Source: Chondrus crispus (Eukaryota; Rhodophyta; Florideophyceae; Gigartinales; Gigartinaceae). Taken from it: a stretch of DNA of 64,000 nucleotides. This document shows, piece after piece, positions 20,729-33,281 of the stretch. The translations under genes were made by a program, and so were the position numbers. The stretch spans positions 1 through 64,000 of the forward strand of contig NW_005179275.1 in NCBI RefSeq assembly GCF_000350225.1, in the 5' to 3' direction. Position 1 is the stretch's first letter. Every line of letters starts with the position of its first letter. Under the pieces are notes generated by a model. That model was given only the letters and a program-made list of their open reading frames with translations, had not been told where the DNA came from and ran no database searches.

Positions 20729-21772
20729 TGTAGTGCAATACGCACCTGAAAAGGGGGGTGAAAAGAAAGAAAAATATTTGGGTATGAAAAGTAGTCCGGG
20801 TTGGGGGACACACGTGTGAATAATTGCACAGTTTCAATTTTTAATTATTTAATTTTATTTAGTTAATTAGTTGGCATTAATTTTGCTGACATTAGATTAG
20901 ATCTAGGATCTAGCGCCGAGAGCTACTGTAGTGGCTCCGGCGGGGCAATATATACCTTAGCCCTCTGACCACCAAGTCAGTAAAGGTAACCCGAGTTGCC
21001 GGAGTTAGATCTCGCCTTCGTCGAAGACCGCTTCCGTTCATGCGACGCGCTTCACTTCTACGCTGCTAACGACATCCTCTATTGCTCTGGGTCCCATTCC
21101 TTTTCCTTATCCTTTTACCTTTTCTATCTCTACATTCATTTTCCCTTAATTGTGTTGGTTCCATTGGAGTCGGTTGCGACCGATCCGGTGTAGGTGTTTT
21201 AGCCATCGGGTAACACGTTGTGTAACGCTGCTACTGTTTCAAGTTCCGTCGGAAGGCTGTTGTAATGACGCCTCCGACGAAGGTCTTACTGTATAAGACA
21301 GAGTTGGTACCGCCTAGCGCGATCACGATCGCGCTGGTGAGGGTGTTTTTAGCCATCGGGTAACACGTCGGTAGTAGCGTTGCTACACGGTCACGATCCC
21401 GTCGGGTAGTGCTGAACAAGCCCCCGTCGAAGACCTTGAATTATACGCAAGGTGCTGAAGACGCTCGTCGAGCATTGGCCTTACAACCCAGCGAACCGCG
21501 GTTACATTCTCGTACACAAGCCCAACCCGCACTCGCCGACCACTCAAGTCTTCACAAGTCTCTACCACCATTATCCTCCCGGGCCGGGTATATTTCCTTA
21601 ACTCCCCCGTCGGAGTCGAGCTACCGTCGGCCGCAAGCCCACACAAGGGGAAAGGGAGTCTCTAACGCTCCGTAGCGCGTGCCGTCGGCAGTGGTTGTTG
21701 CTGTTGCTGTTTTTCTTCTTTTTGTTTGACCGTCGGACTGTGTTTGCGGCCTGCCAGGCACATTGCACTACA
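20729..21772 (+). repeat. E2 5' LTR (A-type)
   Basis: Starts TGTAGTGCAATACGCACC and ends CACATTGCACTACA. TATATA at 20949-20954 is a likely promoter element. A segment beginning AGCCATCGGGTAACACGT occurs twice, about 150 bp apart, marking an internal duplication. A palindrome AGCGCGATC-AC-GATCGCGCT lies at 21316-21335. Small ORFs within the LTR recur in the other copies but follow from DNA identity. Confidence 0.95.
20949..20954 (+). promoter_or_regulatory. TATA-like box in E2 5' LTR
   Basis: TATATA in a GC-rich surround, present at the matching site of every A-type LTR in the window (34501-34506 in the 3' LTR, near 60638 in E3). Likely core promoter for the element transcript; no transcript data here. 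Confidence 0.45.
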
Positions 21773-21776
21773 AAAG

Positions 21777-21826
21777 TGGTCTCCCGACCTAGAATTTTGT
21801 ACGGGAAACCCGACCTAGAATTTTGT
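21777..21826 (+). other. E2 primer-binding site with tandem second copy
   Basis: TGGTCTCCCGACCTAGAA (21777-21794) starts 4 bp after the LTR. Its complement ends in CCA and has C at the place expected for the conserved C61 of a tRNA T-stem, so it fits an 18-nt tRNA 3' end. The core CCCGACCTAGAATTTTGT (21783-21800) is repeated exactly at 21809-21826. The tRNA species cannot be named from the sequence. E3 and N have the same doubled arrangement. Confidence 0.7.
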
Positions 21827-21912
21827 CTACGAGAAGGAAGTTGGTCTGGGTAATGGAGTCTCTTTTTTATTCTTGTTTGTAACCTTTTTGTGTAGGTTCG
21901 CTCGTACGAGCG

Positions 21913-24157
21913 ATGTCGACAAGCGCACCCGGGGACGTCGGTCCCGGGGCGAGCAGAATCGGGTCGGCAAGGGCGTCGAGGATCCTGCGAGGTCCTCGCA
22001 CCCGAAGCCAGGCCAATACGGCTACGGATCCCGAAGGTCAAGAATCCCTGATGGGGATTGAAGCCGACAAGGATAACCTATCCTACAGGTTCGAGAAGAT
22101 GGGCAAGGAAATTCGCCAAGAGATGACGAGGTTGAATTAGCCCTCGTCCAGAAGCAACTGGAGTTGCAAGCATCCGAGTTCCACACTGTTTTAGGAGAGC
22201 TATCGGCTCGAGTGTATCTCGTCGAGAAGGAGCGAGGTGATGCGACCGACGGTCTGGAGCCGGAGGTCTTAGCTTCGTTGAAAATTTCAGTCAAGGACGC
22301 GAGGCGCGACGCGAATCAAGCTTTGGAGTCCTTGGGGAAATTTAGAGCCAGTATCGACGAGAAGTTTGACCGCGCCGCTCATCGTCTCAAGGACCTTGAA
22401 CAGGTCGCCGGGCAGAGCCGCTCCCAACGGGTCGAGAAGGAGACCGTTGATCGAAGAAGGACAAGGCCGCTGTACAGCGGAGTTCCAAGTCGAAGACTTC
22501 GAAGAAGAATCTGCGACGCCGGAGCAAGAGTCACGGTAGTGACGAGCCGGAGGACCAAGACTCAATGACCGAGTCGAATGGCCTTTCCGAAGATGGTGAC
22601 GACGGTTCGTCGAACCATGCCAGCGATTCCGAACATCGTTCAGAGGAAGGAAAAGGAATTTCGCAGGGCAAGAAAATTACCTCCAGACGGGGCGGGATCA
22701 CTTCGTCCGCCTCGCGGAGAGACAAGGACGCTGAGCCAGAGGACGTCGAAACGCGACGCGGGCCGCGATGGGAGGAGTTGGAGGAGCTGAATCCGACCAA
22801 CTACCTCTTCAAGAAATTACTTTCGTACTGAACGTACCGCTTGCGGAACCCGCTGACATATTTGTCAAGTTCCCGGCGGACCGCCGTGCGAAAAATCAGG
22901 AGAGATATTCCGCCTAAGGTGAAGAAGGGCAACACGTTCACAGGTGAGGACGGGGTCCTTGTGTCAGATTTTTTGGCAAAATTAGTTCAAGAGTTTGATA
23001 CTCAAGAAATGAACGAGGGGCAACCGATCCGCTTGTTGCCCGAATATCTAAGCGGCATCGCCTTGAGACAGTACACTTCGGTGTCTCAGACGGCCGGGTC
23101 CCATCACGGAAAGGTGTCCGTTTGGCCAGAGACCGTACAGTGGTTGTTGAGGAGTTTTGCAACCGACGAGGCGATCCGTCAAGCCGTGCTCGCATTGCGA
23201 GAAGTACAGCAGCTACCGTCTGAGGACGAGATGGAATTTTATATCCGTCTGACGGACGCGAGCAATCGATGTGGAAACGTATACTCGATGGAAGAAAAAA
23301 TGACTATGTTCATTGAAGGACTCGATTCAAGTATCCAGCCGATGGTATCTCAATACCGACAAGACAATCGGGACGTTCCGTTTTTGAGACTAGTTAATTA
23401 CGCGAAGGCGCATGGCTCGGGGAGCCGCGCCAAGGACAGGAAGACCAAGAAGGTCACGATTCAGACGCTGTCGACGTTCAGGGCGGGGAAGAAGCCGAGG
23501 GCTTCTTATCCCGGTCGTAAAGGTCACGCCGCCGTCCACTTAGCCGAGTCAATCTCCGCGTCAGATGAACGCGGTGCGCACGGAAGCAGCGAAAATCAGT
23601 ATGAAGGAGCATTGGTAGCCGAAGGCAATTTTATTGAGCCATCGGAGGGCTACGGACGCGAGGACTACGGGGCAAGCGGGTCTTCAACTCTACCGACGCC
23701 CAAATACACGACGGAGTCGTTTTCAGAGCCCACGGATCCAGTGATGATGTTCCCGGGGCGCGGCCACACGCCGGCTCCGCGCATTCCGATGGAAGAAAAG
23801 GGCACGACGTTTCGAAGGACAGACTGGATAGGAAGGCCGCAACATCAAGGAAGGCTGCCGGCCCGTGAAGGACCTAGGCCGCAATATCCCGTCAAGAAGC
23901 ACGGACTGGTGTGCTATCATTGTTATGAAAAGGGGCACGCCGCGCCAACGTGTATTCTTTCCCTCCGGGAAATGCACCGAGTTTTGGGAAATTATGAGGC
24001 GTTGTCTTCGATGGAGAGATTAGGGATACCATCGACAAGTTATCTGAAGGTCAAGAATTGGTTCGATTCGCAGACGGCGAGCACGCCGAGTGCTTCGACG
24101 CCGAGGCCGAACCAACCCTTCAGAGGGCCCGTCGCGGGGCCCGCGTCGTCGACGTGA
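21913..24157 (+). pseudogene. gag: E2 gag
   Basis: Starts at ATG 21913 with MSTSAPGDVGPGASR, the same N-terminus as E3 Gag. It goes on through a charged coiled-coil-like region (Ser/Lys/Glu-rich), the capsid region (NPTNYLFKKLLSY near 22790, then FATDEAIRQAVLALREVQ near 23155) and a CYHCYEKGHAAPTC zinc knuckle (about 23912-23953). The copy is broken at a few places; E3 Gag shows the family length. Confidence 0.9.
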
Positions 24158-27100
24158 GAAGGAACCCGCAGCGGCAGGAAAACTAGAGAGGGGAATCTCG
24201 CATGAATCGCGGGAGGCACAGGGTCGACGTACTGTGCCCAGGGCTCAGCCCCGTTCCCCGTCTCTAAAGGAAAAATCAGGCCTCGAGGAGGAAGTTGTTG
24301 GATTGGTGGATAAGCCCAAAGGGCCGGCCCAAGTCAAGAAAATTTTGAGCCGGGCCCGAGATCATCCGCTGGAAGAAGTTTGAAAACCCTGGTACAGGGT
24401 TAAGCGAAGGGAGTGTCCCGAGAAGATTTTGGTTCTTGCGCGAAAAAACTACAAAGTTTACGCGGACATTGGACCAACAGTCGGATTGATGAGCCGGGTG
24501 TTGTCTGTATTAGGTACCTGCGCGGGACCAAACCTTGTGCGAAAATCGGAACTCCCGGCTGGAATGGAATCTCTAGTGTCCTACGGACCGACCCAAGACA
24601 TTGGCGACGCGAACAATAGGCCACCTCGGACTCTCGGCACAATTACAATGCCTGTGAGGCTTGGAAAATTTGTGGCCGCAGCCGAGTTTATTGTATGCGA
24701 AAAACTAGCCGTCCCGCTAATTCTAGGCGCGGACTACTGTGACCGGTTTGTGGAAGCAATTTATCCAAGGAAGAAAACGGTTGAGTTGGCGGATTTCTCG
24801 GAGGTTCCGATAGTTAGGCGGTTCTCGACGAGAAAAGGGAAGAAGAGTCTGTCCCGGGAGAGGACGAGAATGATGGACAGGGGGAGCGAATTTCCCCTAA
24901 GGTAAAAGTGGCGAGAGCCACGACTATCGAGCCAGGGACGCAACGCGTCGTGGAATGCACCTCGAAGAGGGCGGGCTTGGTTGTGGTTCAGCCGTACTCG
25001 TCGTTGTACGAAAGACACGGGTTGACGTGCACAAATGGTGTCGTTCAGGTTGAGCCTGACAGGCCATTTCGTTTTTCTCGTTGTGAATTTTAGGACGTAC
25101 CCTGTCAGGAAGCAGAAAGGCCAAGTGGTGGCAGAATTATTACCGCACCCGAGAGCCGCGCTCGAGAGCAAAACCACCATTGGTGAAGTTCTCGGAATTC
25201 AAGAAAGGAAGAAGGAAAATTTTCCTAATTCCACCAAGACGCCTACGGGCGAGGCAAGATGCGAACCGTCAGATCAAGCGCGCGAGGACCAGCCAGAAGA
25301 AAGGTCGAGTGGGCTCTCCGCGACGGCATCGTCGAAGCCGGAGCAGCGGATTGAGCCCCCACCGCTGGACGTGGAGGACCTCGACCTGAGCCACGTGCCG
25401 GAACGGCTGCGCGAGCGGTTCCGTCGGATGTTGAAGAAGTATTTAGGGATGCGGGATGGGACGCTTGGTGAAATTAATACAACAGTCCATCGGATCGAGT
25501 TGATCCCCGCGACTCGTCCCATCGCACAAGCCCCGTATCGGGCCGGGCCTAAAGCCCGCGAAGTAGAAGATGCAGAAGTACAGAAGATGTTAGAGGCAGG
25601 AGTGATAGAACCAGCGCAGTCAGAATGGGCGTTGCCCGTGTTGCTGGTGCCCGAGCCGGACGGGTCAATGCGGTTTTGCGTAGACTACCGCAGGCTGAAC
25701 GCAGTGACGGTAAAGGACACGTACCCTTTACCGCGCATGGACGAGTGCCTGGACTCGCTTGGTGACACCAAGGTTTTCTCCGCGTTGGACGCGATTTCGG
25801 GATATTGGCAGATGCCTATCCCTGAGTGCGACCGCGACAAGACCGCATTTTCGTGTCACTCAGGTCTGTATCGCTTCTCAAGAATGCCCTTCGGGCTTAC
25901 CAACGCGCCGGCGACGTTTCAAAGAGCCATGGATATACTGCTCTCTCCGTTCCGATGGAAGTCGTGTCTGGTGTATTTGGATGATATCATCATCTTCAGC
26001 AAGTCTTGGGAAGAACACATTGTTCATGTTGATGAAATACTTTCTGTATTGGAGAAGGCAGGTGTGAAGCTCAAGCTTCGCAAATGCGAATTTTTCGTCG
26101 AAAAGATCAAGTACCTGAGCCATGTCGTCCGGCCAGGTACATTGGAGGTTGATGCAGCTCGCATCGCGGCGTTGGAACAAGTGAGGTATCCTCAAACGCA
26201 GACCCAGCTCAGAAGTTTCTTGGGACTTTGTAATGTGTACCGTCAGCTTGTCCCACATTACGCGAAAATCGCGCATCCGCTCAATCAACTATTGAAGAAG
26301 GGATAACCGGTCCAGTTGAAAGGATTCGACGAACCGTGCAAAAAAGCTTTTCATAAGCTCAAGGACGCCATCTTGGCTCCACCGGTATTGGCGCTGCCGA
26401 AGAAGGACCTACCGTACTCGGTAGATACCGATGCAAGAGACTATCAAATAGGCGCTGCATTATTTCAAACGCATCCGGATGCGCAACGTAAACCCATCGG
26501 GTTCTTTTCAAGAACGTAACCGCAGCCGAGAGAAACTATTCTGTATCAGAAAAAGAATGTCTAGCGGTAATTTGGGCCGTGCAGACTCTAAGACCATATC
26601 TATATGGCGAGCACTTCATTGTGCATACCGACCATGCCTCATTGAGGTGGTTGATGAACGTAACCGACCCCAGCGGGAGATTAATCCGATGGAGGCTCCG
26701 CCTCTCGGAACTTGATTTCGAAATCAAGTACAAGAAGGGCAAGGCTAACAGCCAAGCTGATGCCCTGTCAAGATTACGGACCGCTGGAGAAACCGTCGAC
26801 GAAATCGACGACGAAATTCCATGCTTTATGGCCGAACCGGCCGAAGGAACAGTGGAGGACGAGGACAGTTTTGACGCGTTAGACGACATCCTCGCTCTTG
26901 AGGGGGCGGCCGCCTCTGATCGTCTCGATCAATTCCAAGCTGTCACTCCGGAGGAGCTCATTCGCGAGCAAGCCGTCGACCCCTTCTGCAACTGCATCAA
27001 GGCAGAAATGGACGCCGGAAAGGTGAGAACTTTCAGCATGGAGACCGAGGAACTCGAAGGAACTCTATGCCGTACCGCGGCGGAGTTTGTACAAGTGGTG

Positions 27101-28638
27101 ATACCACAATCGTTAAGGGACCGCGTCCTAGGGTTAAGCCATTACGCAAAATTGGCAGGACACCCGGGAGGCAGGAAACTTTACAAGACATTGAGAAGTT
27201 ATTTTTTCTGGCCTGCGATGGCCCTAGACTGCTATGGAGTCGCGAAGAATTGCGCCGCATGTGCGCGGGAAAGGGTGAAGTTAAGAAGAAACACGAAGGA
27301 AATGAAGCTGTTCACGCCCAAAGCTCCGCTGGAGTTTGTCGCCTCGACATCCTCGGCGAGCTAATTACAACTAAACGAGGAAATCGGTATATTCTCGTGA
27401 TCAGCGATCGATACTCGAAACTGGTACGAACCGTACCGTTGAAGAAGATGTCAGCTGCGCACATCGCGCAAGCCTTCGTTCACCATTGGGTATTCGTGTA
27501 CGGACCGCCGGCCAGGCTGCTGTCCGACAATGGAACACAGTTCACGGCCCGGTTCTTTCAGAACGTCTGCCGAATTCTCGGCATACGCAATGTGTTCACG
27601 ACTACGTACCACCCGCAAGCCAACGGTCAAGTTGAGAGGTTTAACCGCACGCAGACTTCCGCGTTGCGAAAATATGTTGGAGAACATCCGAAAGACTGGG
27701 AACTATTTAGCGACGCTGTGAAGTTTGCATACAACACACAAGTTCATCGAACTACGAACATCGCGCCCTTCGAGCTGGTGTTAGCTCGGGCGCCGAGAAG
27801 CATTGCGTTACAAGCACAGACAGGTTTGGAAGGATTTAGCTCGAATCGAGCGTACTACCTGAAATGGCAGTCGTGGTTGGAAAGCCTGATGAAAGGCGCT
27901 GATAAGAGCCTGCGAAAAGAACAAGCGCGCTACAAGCAAAATTTCGACGCAAGGCTTCGCAAGCCGAAGTATGACATCCCTTCAGGATCCTACGTTTCCC
28001 TCCGGAAGGAACAGGGGACCCCAACAGAACCTAGACACAAGCTGGCACAAGTTGCCACGGGACCGTATGCAGTCAAGAAATAAGATAAGAACACGGTTGT
28101 CATCGCCATAGGCGACCAAGAAGAGCGCGTGTCGCGAGATAGAGTCGAATTAGCCCCTAGTCTCATGGACTACATGTCGATATCAGGCCTACGACCGGCT
28201 CTACAGTTCCTCAGCGGACGCGAGGGGAATCAAGAACGCGATGCGATGGAGAGTGAGGAAGGTCCTCCCACGCGAGCGCAGATGTTAGAGGACGACGAAG
28301 ATGTTGTCAGTCGAAACCCGTCAGCGAAAATACCGCAAGACCTGCGGAGGACAAGTAATTCAGAAGAGTTGGAGGAGTCGGAGAATCTTCAGGAGGGAGA
28401 AGAAATTAACCCCAGACGCGAGGAATAAAATGAGAACGCCGAGTACATGATAGAGAAGATCATTGATCACGGGTATCAAGATGAGGAATTAATCCTCAAG
28501 GTGAAATGGTATAGATATGAGAAGAAGGACGCGACGTGGGAACCAGTCGCATCATTGCCGCGCAGCGCAGTTATAGGACATTTCCAAAGAAAGAAGTTAC
28601 CCTTGCCTCCGCAAGTCGCGCGCGCACAAGCGGGGTAG
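24158..28638 (+). pseudogene. pol: E2 pol (PR-RT-RH-IN-chromodomain)
   Basis: Domains in order: protease (about 24500-24760), reverse transcriptase (FCVDYRRLN near 25673, YLDDIIIFS near 25974), RNase H (about 26330-26780), integrase with zinc domain (about 27130-27270) and core (about 27340-27780, with SDNGTQFT and NGQVERFN), then a chromodomain (about 28447-28590, with LILKVKWYRY). Same architecture as E3 and E1. A fossil with several breaks. Confidence 0.9.
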
Positions 28639-31600
28639 CCTCTGTCAGAGGGTTGGCAAGTCAGAATAGTTACTGTGGGACGCAGTGCGAAGTTAGAAAA
28701 CAAGGGTAGTCGTAGGAGTAGGGATCATAGGGGATGACGAGAAGGAGAGAGAAAGTGATATAGGCAAGTCTGCGTCGCCCCCCGCACATGGACGGAGCGG
28801 CGAGTGTCGACCTGTCAAGAAATGAGGAAGTAATTGGAGTCTCAGGTGGAGACAATGCGCAAATTACATATGATCACGCGTCGCAGTGGTGCGCACGTGA
28901 AGTGACGTTTGGATCAGGGATCCGCACCCGTCAGTAGGAACTTGAGAGGAAAATGTCATGAGGTTTTTACGAGGGGACACAAGCCAATGCGTTACTTGTT
29001 TTCCACGGTCTTTTGCTCCTTTTTGGTTCTATTTTGGGTTCTATCCCGTTTACTTTTTTTTATGTGAAGACAGGAACACAACCCCGCATCGCGGACACCG
29101 ATCGGCAAGTCACTCGCCGAGAATTGGAAGACCGAGATTGAAGCGAGGCCGTGACCGTCGGACCGTCAGTAGCGTGAGCGGCCTGGGAAAGTGCGCGATC
29201 TAACGCGCGAAACTATACTGTACGGGGTGGACAAATAGTTTTGTCGTTCTTGTCGGCTTCGTCAGGAACGAAAGTCTACCCGACGTCCTCATCGAGGGGA
29301 TCAAGTGTTTATCTTCAAGTCGTTTCTACTTCAGTCCCTGTTTTGTTTTTGTTGGTATTCCTTCTAGGTTGTGATGTCGACGGCACGACGCGACGCGGCG
29401 CATCCCGAATCGCAACTCTACAAAAATAAGCGAAGACTGAGGGGGAAGTTACTCGAGAGGAAAAAAGGGGAGTGACAACTACCTGAGAACAACTCCTTTG
29501 GAGGAAATCGTCACTCGACGAGCTAATTGACGACACCAAGCTCACGTTTTCTGGTTTTATTTCGAACCCCGAGCGAACTATCATGGAGAATGTCCCGTCA
29601 AGAGGGACATTTCGAGAGATTGTGGGCGTGTGGATGAGTTTGCAGGCCTCTAGCACTCAGCAGTGCAGTATTAGACGTTACAAACGAGAAGATTGTCTTC
29701 TAAGAGGCGTAATGACTCGTGTATAGCCCTAGAGAAAGGGGAATCAGGTTGAGAGCCGCGAGACGGCATGGGGAAGTTTCAAGGAATGAGCGATGCGCGC
29801 CTCATAAGCACCAAGGCCCCACGACCCGGGGGTCAGAAGCACGCTGTGCGTGACGACACGGCCTGCCGGTGGCAGAGGTAGTCGCACGAGGACGTTGTGT
29901 GCCGCCAACACCACGAGGGACAAGTCATTCTATTGACTTAGGGACGAAAGCAAACCGCAGACGAGCGCATGGAAATACACGTGTGAAGCGGCCTTGAGAT
30001 TATTTTAAAAAGAAAATTTAAGGAAAGCAGAAGCCGTCGCTGGGAAACGCATACGTTTGTTGTCACCAGACCCAAGCGCCGATCTTGCGCCTTCGACAAT
30101 TACAAGAGAACGGGAGCTTGACCCACACACACACACCACTTCCCAACCCGCCCCAGACACATTTGAGGATGGTTGTTTATGAACGTACAGTACCCCGACG
30201 GGGGACTCTCACGAGGAAATCCGATTTGCTATGACGAAGCCGCCGGCCGCGCAGGTGTCTAACTAAGACCGAGGAGACGACTCCCAAGAGAGGAAAGCAG
30301 GGCGAGGTTTTGATCCTCCTTTTCCCCCGCCCCAGACAAGTCGGAGGCGCTGATCGGTAAGTGCCAAACGGATACAATTGACACAGTTACCTCGTTTTTC
30401 CATTCTTTCTTTCTGTTTTTTTACGACAAGGACGCGACCCCACAATGGGATGTCGACACGCCACCCCAAATGGGACGAGTAGGCGGATGAAAACCCAGAG
30501 GAGCACACACCATCGGCGAAGATGACGCGCGAGAGACCGCCGGTCAGTTCGGCAAGGAGAGAAGTGTGTCACGACGAGGGAAAGATTTGTTGGGATCACG
30601 TGAAGAATGGATGATTGCTTCTACAACTACGAGAGACTAATGGAAAGGGGGTTCGGAAGGTGAATCTCACAAAGCGACGACGAGGACTTCGTCAGCATTA
30701 CGTTTGAAAAAATGGACGAGGAGCCACGCCTGCGAAACGGAGCCGTACAGTAACTCTGTGCGTACAAAGCTGACGAGCAGGAAAAGGAGAGATGGATGTC
30801 GAGGGGGTCTTCGCCAAGGCAATCAAGGCAGACGGTACCACCATGAATGAGGATATATCGATGTCCAAACATCGAGGGACACTCGCCGAAGGACCGAGGA
30901 TCTGCGATTCCGTTGCGCCGCAGTTCGCCTCACTCTGCACCGAGTGGGTGCGCAACTACCAAAGAGGTCTCGTTGCCGCAGGCGAAATCAGGATGATCTC
31001 GTCGAGACTCTGCTCGTCAACTTCCCGCCGTCCCCTACGGCGATTGGATAGATCGAGTTGAAAAAGAAAATGTGTTATTGCCGCTCGTGAGCGACACCGC
31101 CGGAAGATGGGAGGATCCCGAATCGATGCTTTGTCGACGAAGAAGTGGTGATGGGACGTTAAAAAAACGTGCCTACAAAGTTTATGTGTCTTTCGAAAGA
31201 GATGAGAAACGACGACCGTCGTCTCGTACTGTAGGGCTTGCACCGTATACCTCGATCATTTTGAGGTTGGGACGAATAAGCTCGTCTGGATAAGGCGAGC
31301 AAACCAAGGGTGACAATTAACATTTTTGACGTCTCAGACCCTCCCGTGTCTTATCATACTTAACAACAAGGAGTTTCCCCGCGAGGAGCACCGAGAACAA
31401 ATTGAAGTTGTCAGTATGCCAGGGATGAATTCGCGGGACGCGTGAGATGAAGGTTACGTCACCGCAGAGCTACGGACGTGACGCTGAGAAAGGCCCCGAC
31501 AATCAACACAAAGGAGAGGGAACATGGATCAAGTTTCGACTACTGTACTGCGAGGGCTTTCCAAACATGTTGTGTGNNNNNNNNNNNNNNNNNNNNNNNN

Positions 31601-32306
31601 NNNNNNNNNNNNNNNNNNNNNNNNNNNNNNNNNNNNNNNNNNNNNNNNNNNNNNNNNNNNNNNNNNNNNNNNNNNNGAGGCATTCTACACGATGTGGTGT
31701 ACGCATGTCAATGACATTTGGACCGGGACCGTTCGAGATCGATTAACGGTCTGGTGCCCCAGAAGGGGGAACCACTATCGAGGAACTAGTATATTTTCTC
31801 GATGAGGGGTCGATACAGACATCGAGAAAGCTTGAGGATTATGAAGGAGAACGGCCTGCTTGGAGGTGATAGAGGATGTGCAACTGCAGTAGCAGAGGTG
31901 CATGAAAAAAAGGAAAAGAGAAGGAAGACGGTAACGAGGAAAAGAGAAGGAAAGAGGGATTGAGGGGAGAAGCGACTGCATTGACGGTACGCAGAAAAAG
32001 AGGAGGAAAAGGAAAATGAGGAGAAGGATGACGTACGTGTTGGAAAAAGAGGGGAAAAATGTAACAAGAGGAGGAAGTTGATAGGAGAAGGAAATGCAAT
32101 TTATTTTCGGTGGAACGAAGGGAAGTGTCGACGATGAGACGACACTCTCTGAGGACAATGATCCGAACATGGATCGGCAGGGCGCTACCATCGGCAATGG
32201 GTCAATGGGACGATTGACCCAAGGATTTTTTTCTTTGGAAGTGAGGCGACAAGTTGTGCCAGTAAGCGCAGGTCAACAAGGGACGCTCCTCGAGGAGCCC
32301 CCTCGT
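28639..32306. other. E2 untranslated region between pol and antisense ORF
   Basis: About 3.6 kb with no protein I recognise. A block near 28740-28930 matches E3 at about 56750-56950, including GATCACGCGT and GGATCAGNGATCCGC words in the same order, so some of this spacer is conserved between the elements. A short CA repeat lies near 30123-30138. Small open frames near 30792, 31072 and 32363 lack domains. The antisense frame may extend into 32307-33266 in a degraded form. A 100-N gap interrupts it. Confidence 0.6.
31577..31676. other. assembly gap, 100 N
   Basis: Exactly 100 N within the untranslated region of E2; true length unknown. Confidence 0.95.
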
Positions 32307-33281
32307 TTATTCCATGAGCACGGAGCAACGTGCCATAGACGCTGGAGGCGCCGTCGTTCTTTTTGATGACATCTGCAGAGGACGGGGAGGTCGAACCTCC
32401 CCTGGTCGATTGGACTGCGTCGACGATTGGTGACAAGGGGGCGGCAACTGGAACAGCCGCAGGAGAAGGGGGACGAGCTGGGATGTGCACAGGGGGAGAC
32501 GGTGCAGGAGGAGCCGAGGGGGTAAGGGACGAAGAATTTCCCTTCCTTTCTGAGGCTGCGCGCACGGACAGACTGTCAGTCCGGCTAGCTGACGAGGAGA
32601 CCTCTCTCGTCTCTGATAGAGGTTGACACCTGGCCACTGGAGGTGAATGGGACTGCAAAGGGGATTTGACCTCCTCACACTAGTCGCCCTTATCGAAGCA
32701 TTCACGGGAAGAGTGGGGTCGGCCGGATCGACAGGAAGTGAAGTCGGTGAGACCGGTAACACAGGGCGAGAACGCAAAGGCTCCCGGGGACAGAGGTCGC
32801 GTTCGCGGGGATCTGCAAGGAAGACGGGCAATTCAACCGGAACGGGCGTCTGACTCCCATACTGCCGACTCAGACGCGCCTCGTCGCTAGAACATTGCGA
32901 TCCCGCCCACGGGTTAAACCAAGCGTAGTCCCCCGCACCACGATGAGCACGACCAGGGGAGAAGGAGGGGCGTTGCCGGACGAAGGAACGAGAGGAATTC
33001 TGACGCGGTATCAAGTCCCAATCGACCTCCTCTATTTTATCGAGGAGAGAATGCAGTTCGGTGTCTGCATCAGCACCGCCCAGGGGAACCGAATAATCGA
33101 GGCGTCGCATGAGGCTGATGAGCTGGGGAGGCAAGTACCACAACCTCCAGCAGTCGTAGGTCTCCCACAGGAGGGTCAAGGCCACTTTGGTACACCACTC
33201 TGTGAGGAAGACTACCCAAAGGCCATGTCGAAGATCATGTAAATACCTTCCGTAATACGTGTACACCGGGGCGAGCTCGGC

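Noticed and set aside
20996-21193. A 65-codon ORF (MPELDLAFVE...) in A-type LTRs
   Set aside because: Present because the LTRs are copies of each other; low complexity at the C-terminus.
21409-21675. An 88-codon ORF repeated in three A-type LTRs (also minus 18208-18474 and plus 34961-35227), with an ALALQPS word also readable in the E3 LTR
   Set aside because: The LTR copies are nearly identical DNA, so a shared frame is expected. It has no domain, and changes are not concentrated at silent sites as far as I can see.
32307-33266. Minus-strand ORF as a second antisense gene in E2
   Set aside because: It follows aORF2 directly, is Pro/Arg-rich and has no clear counterpart in E3; more likely degraded or untranslated sequence downstream of aORF2.
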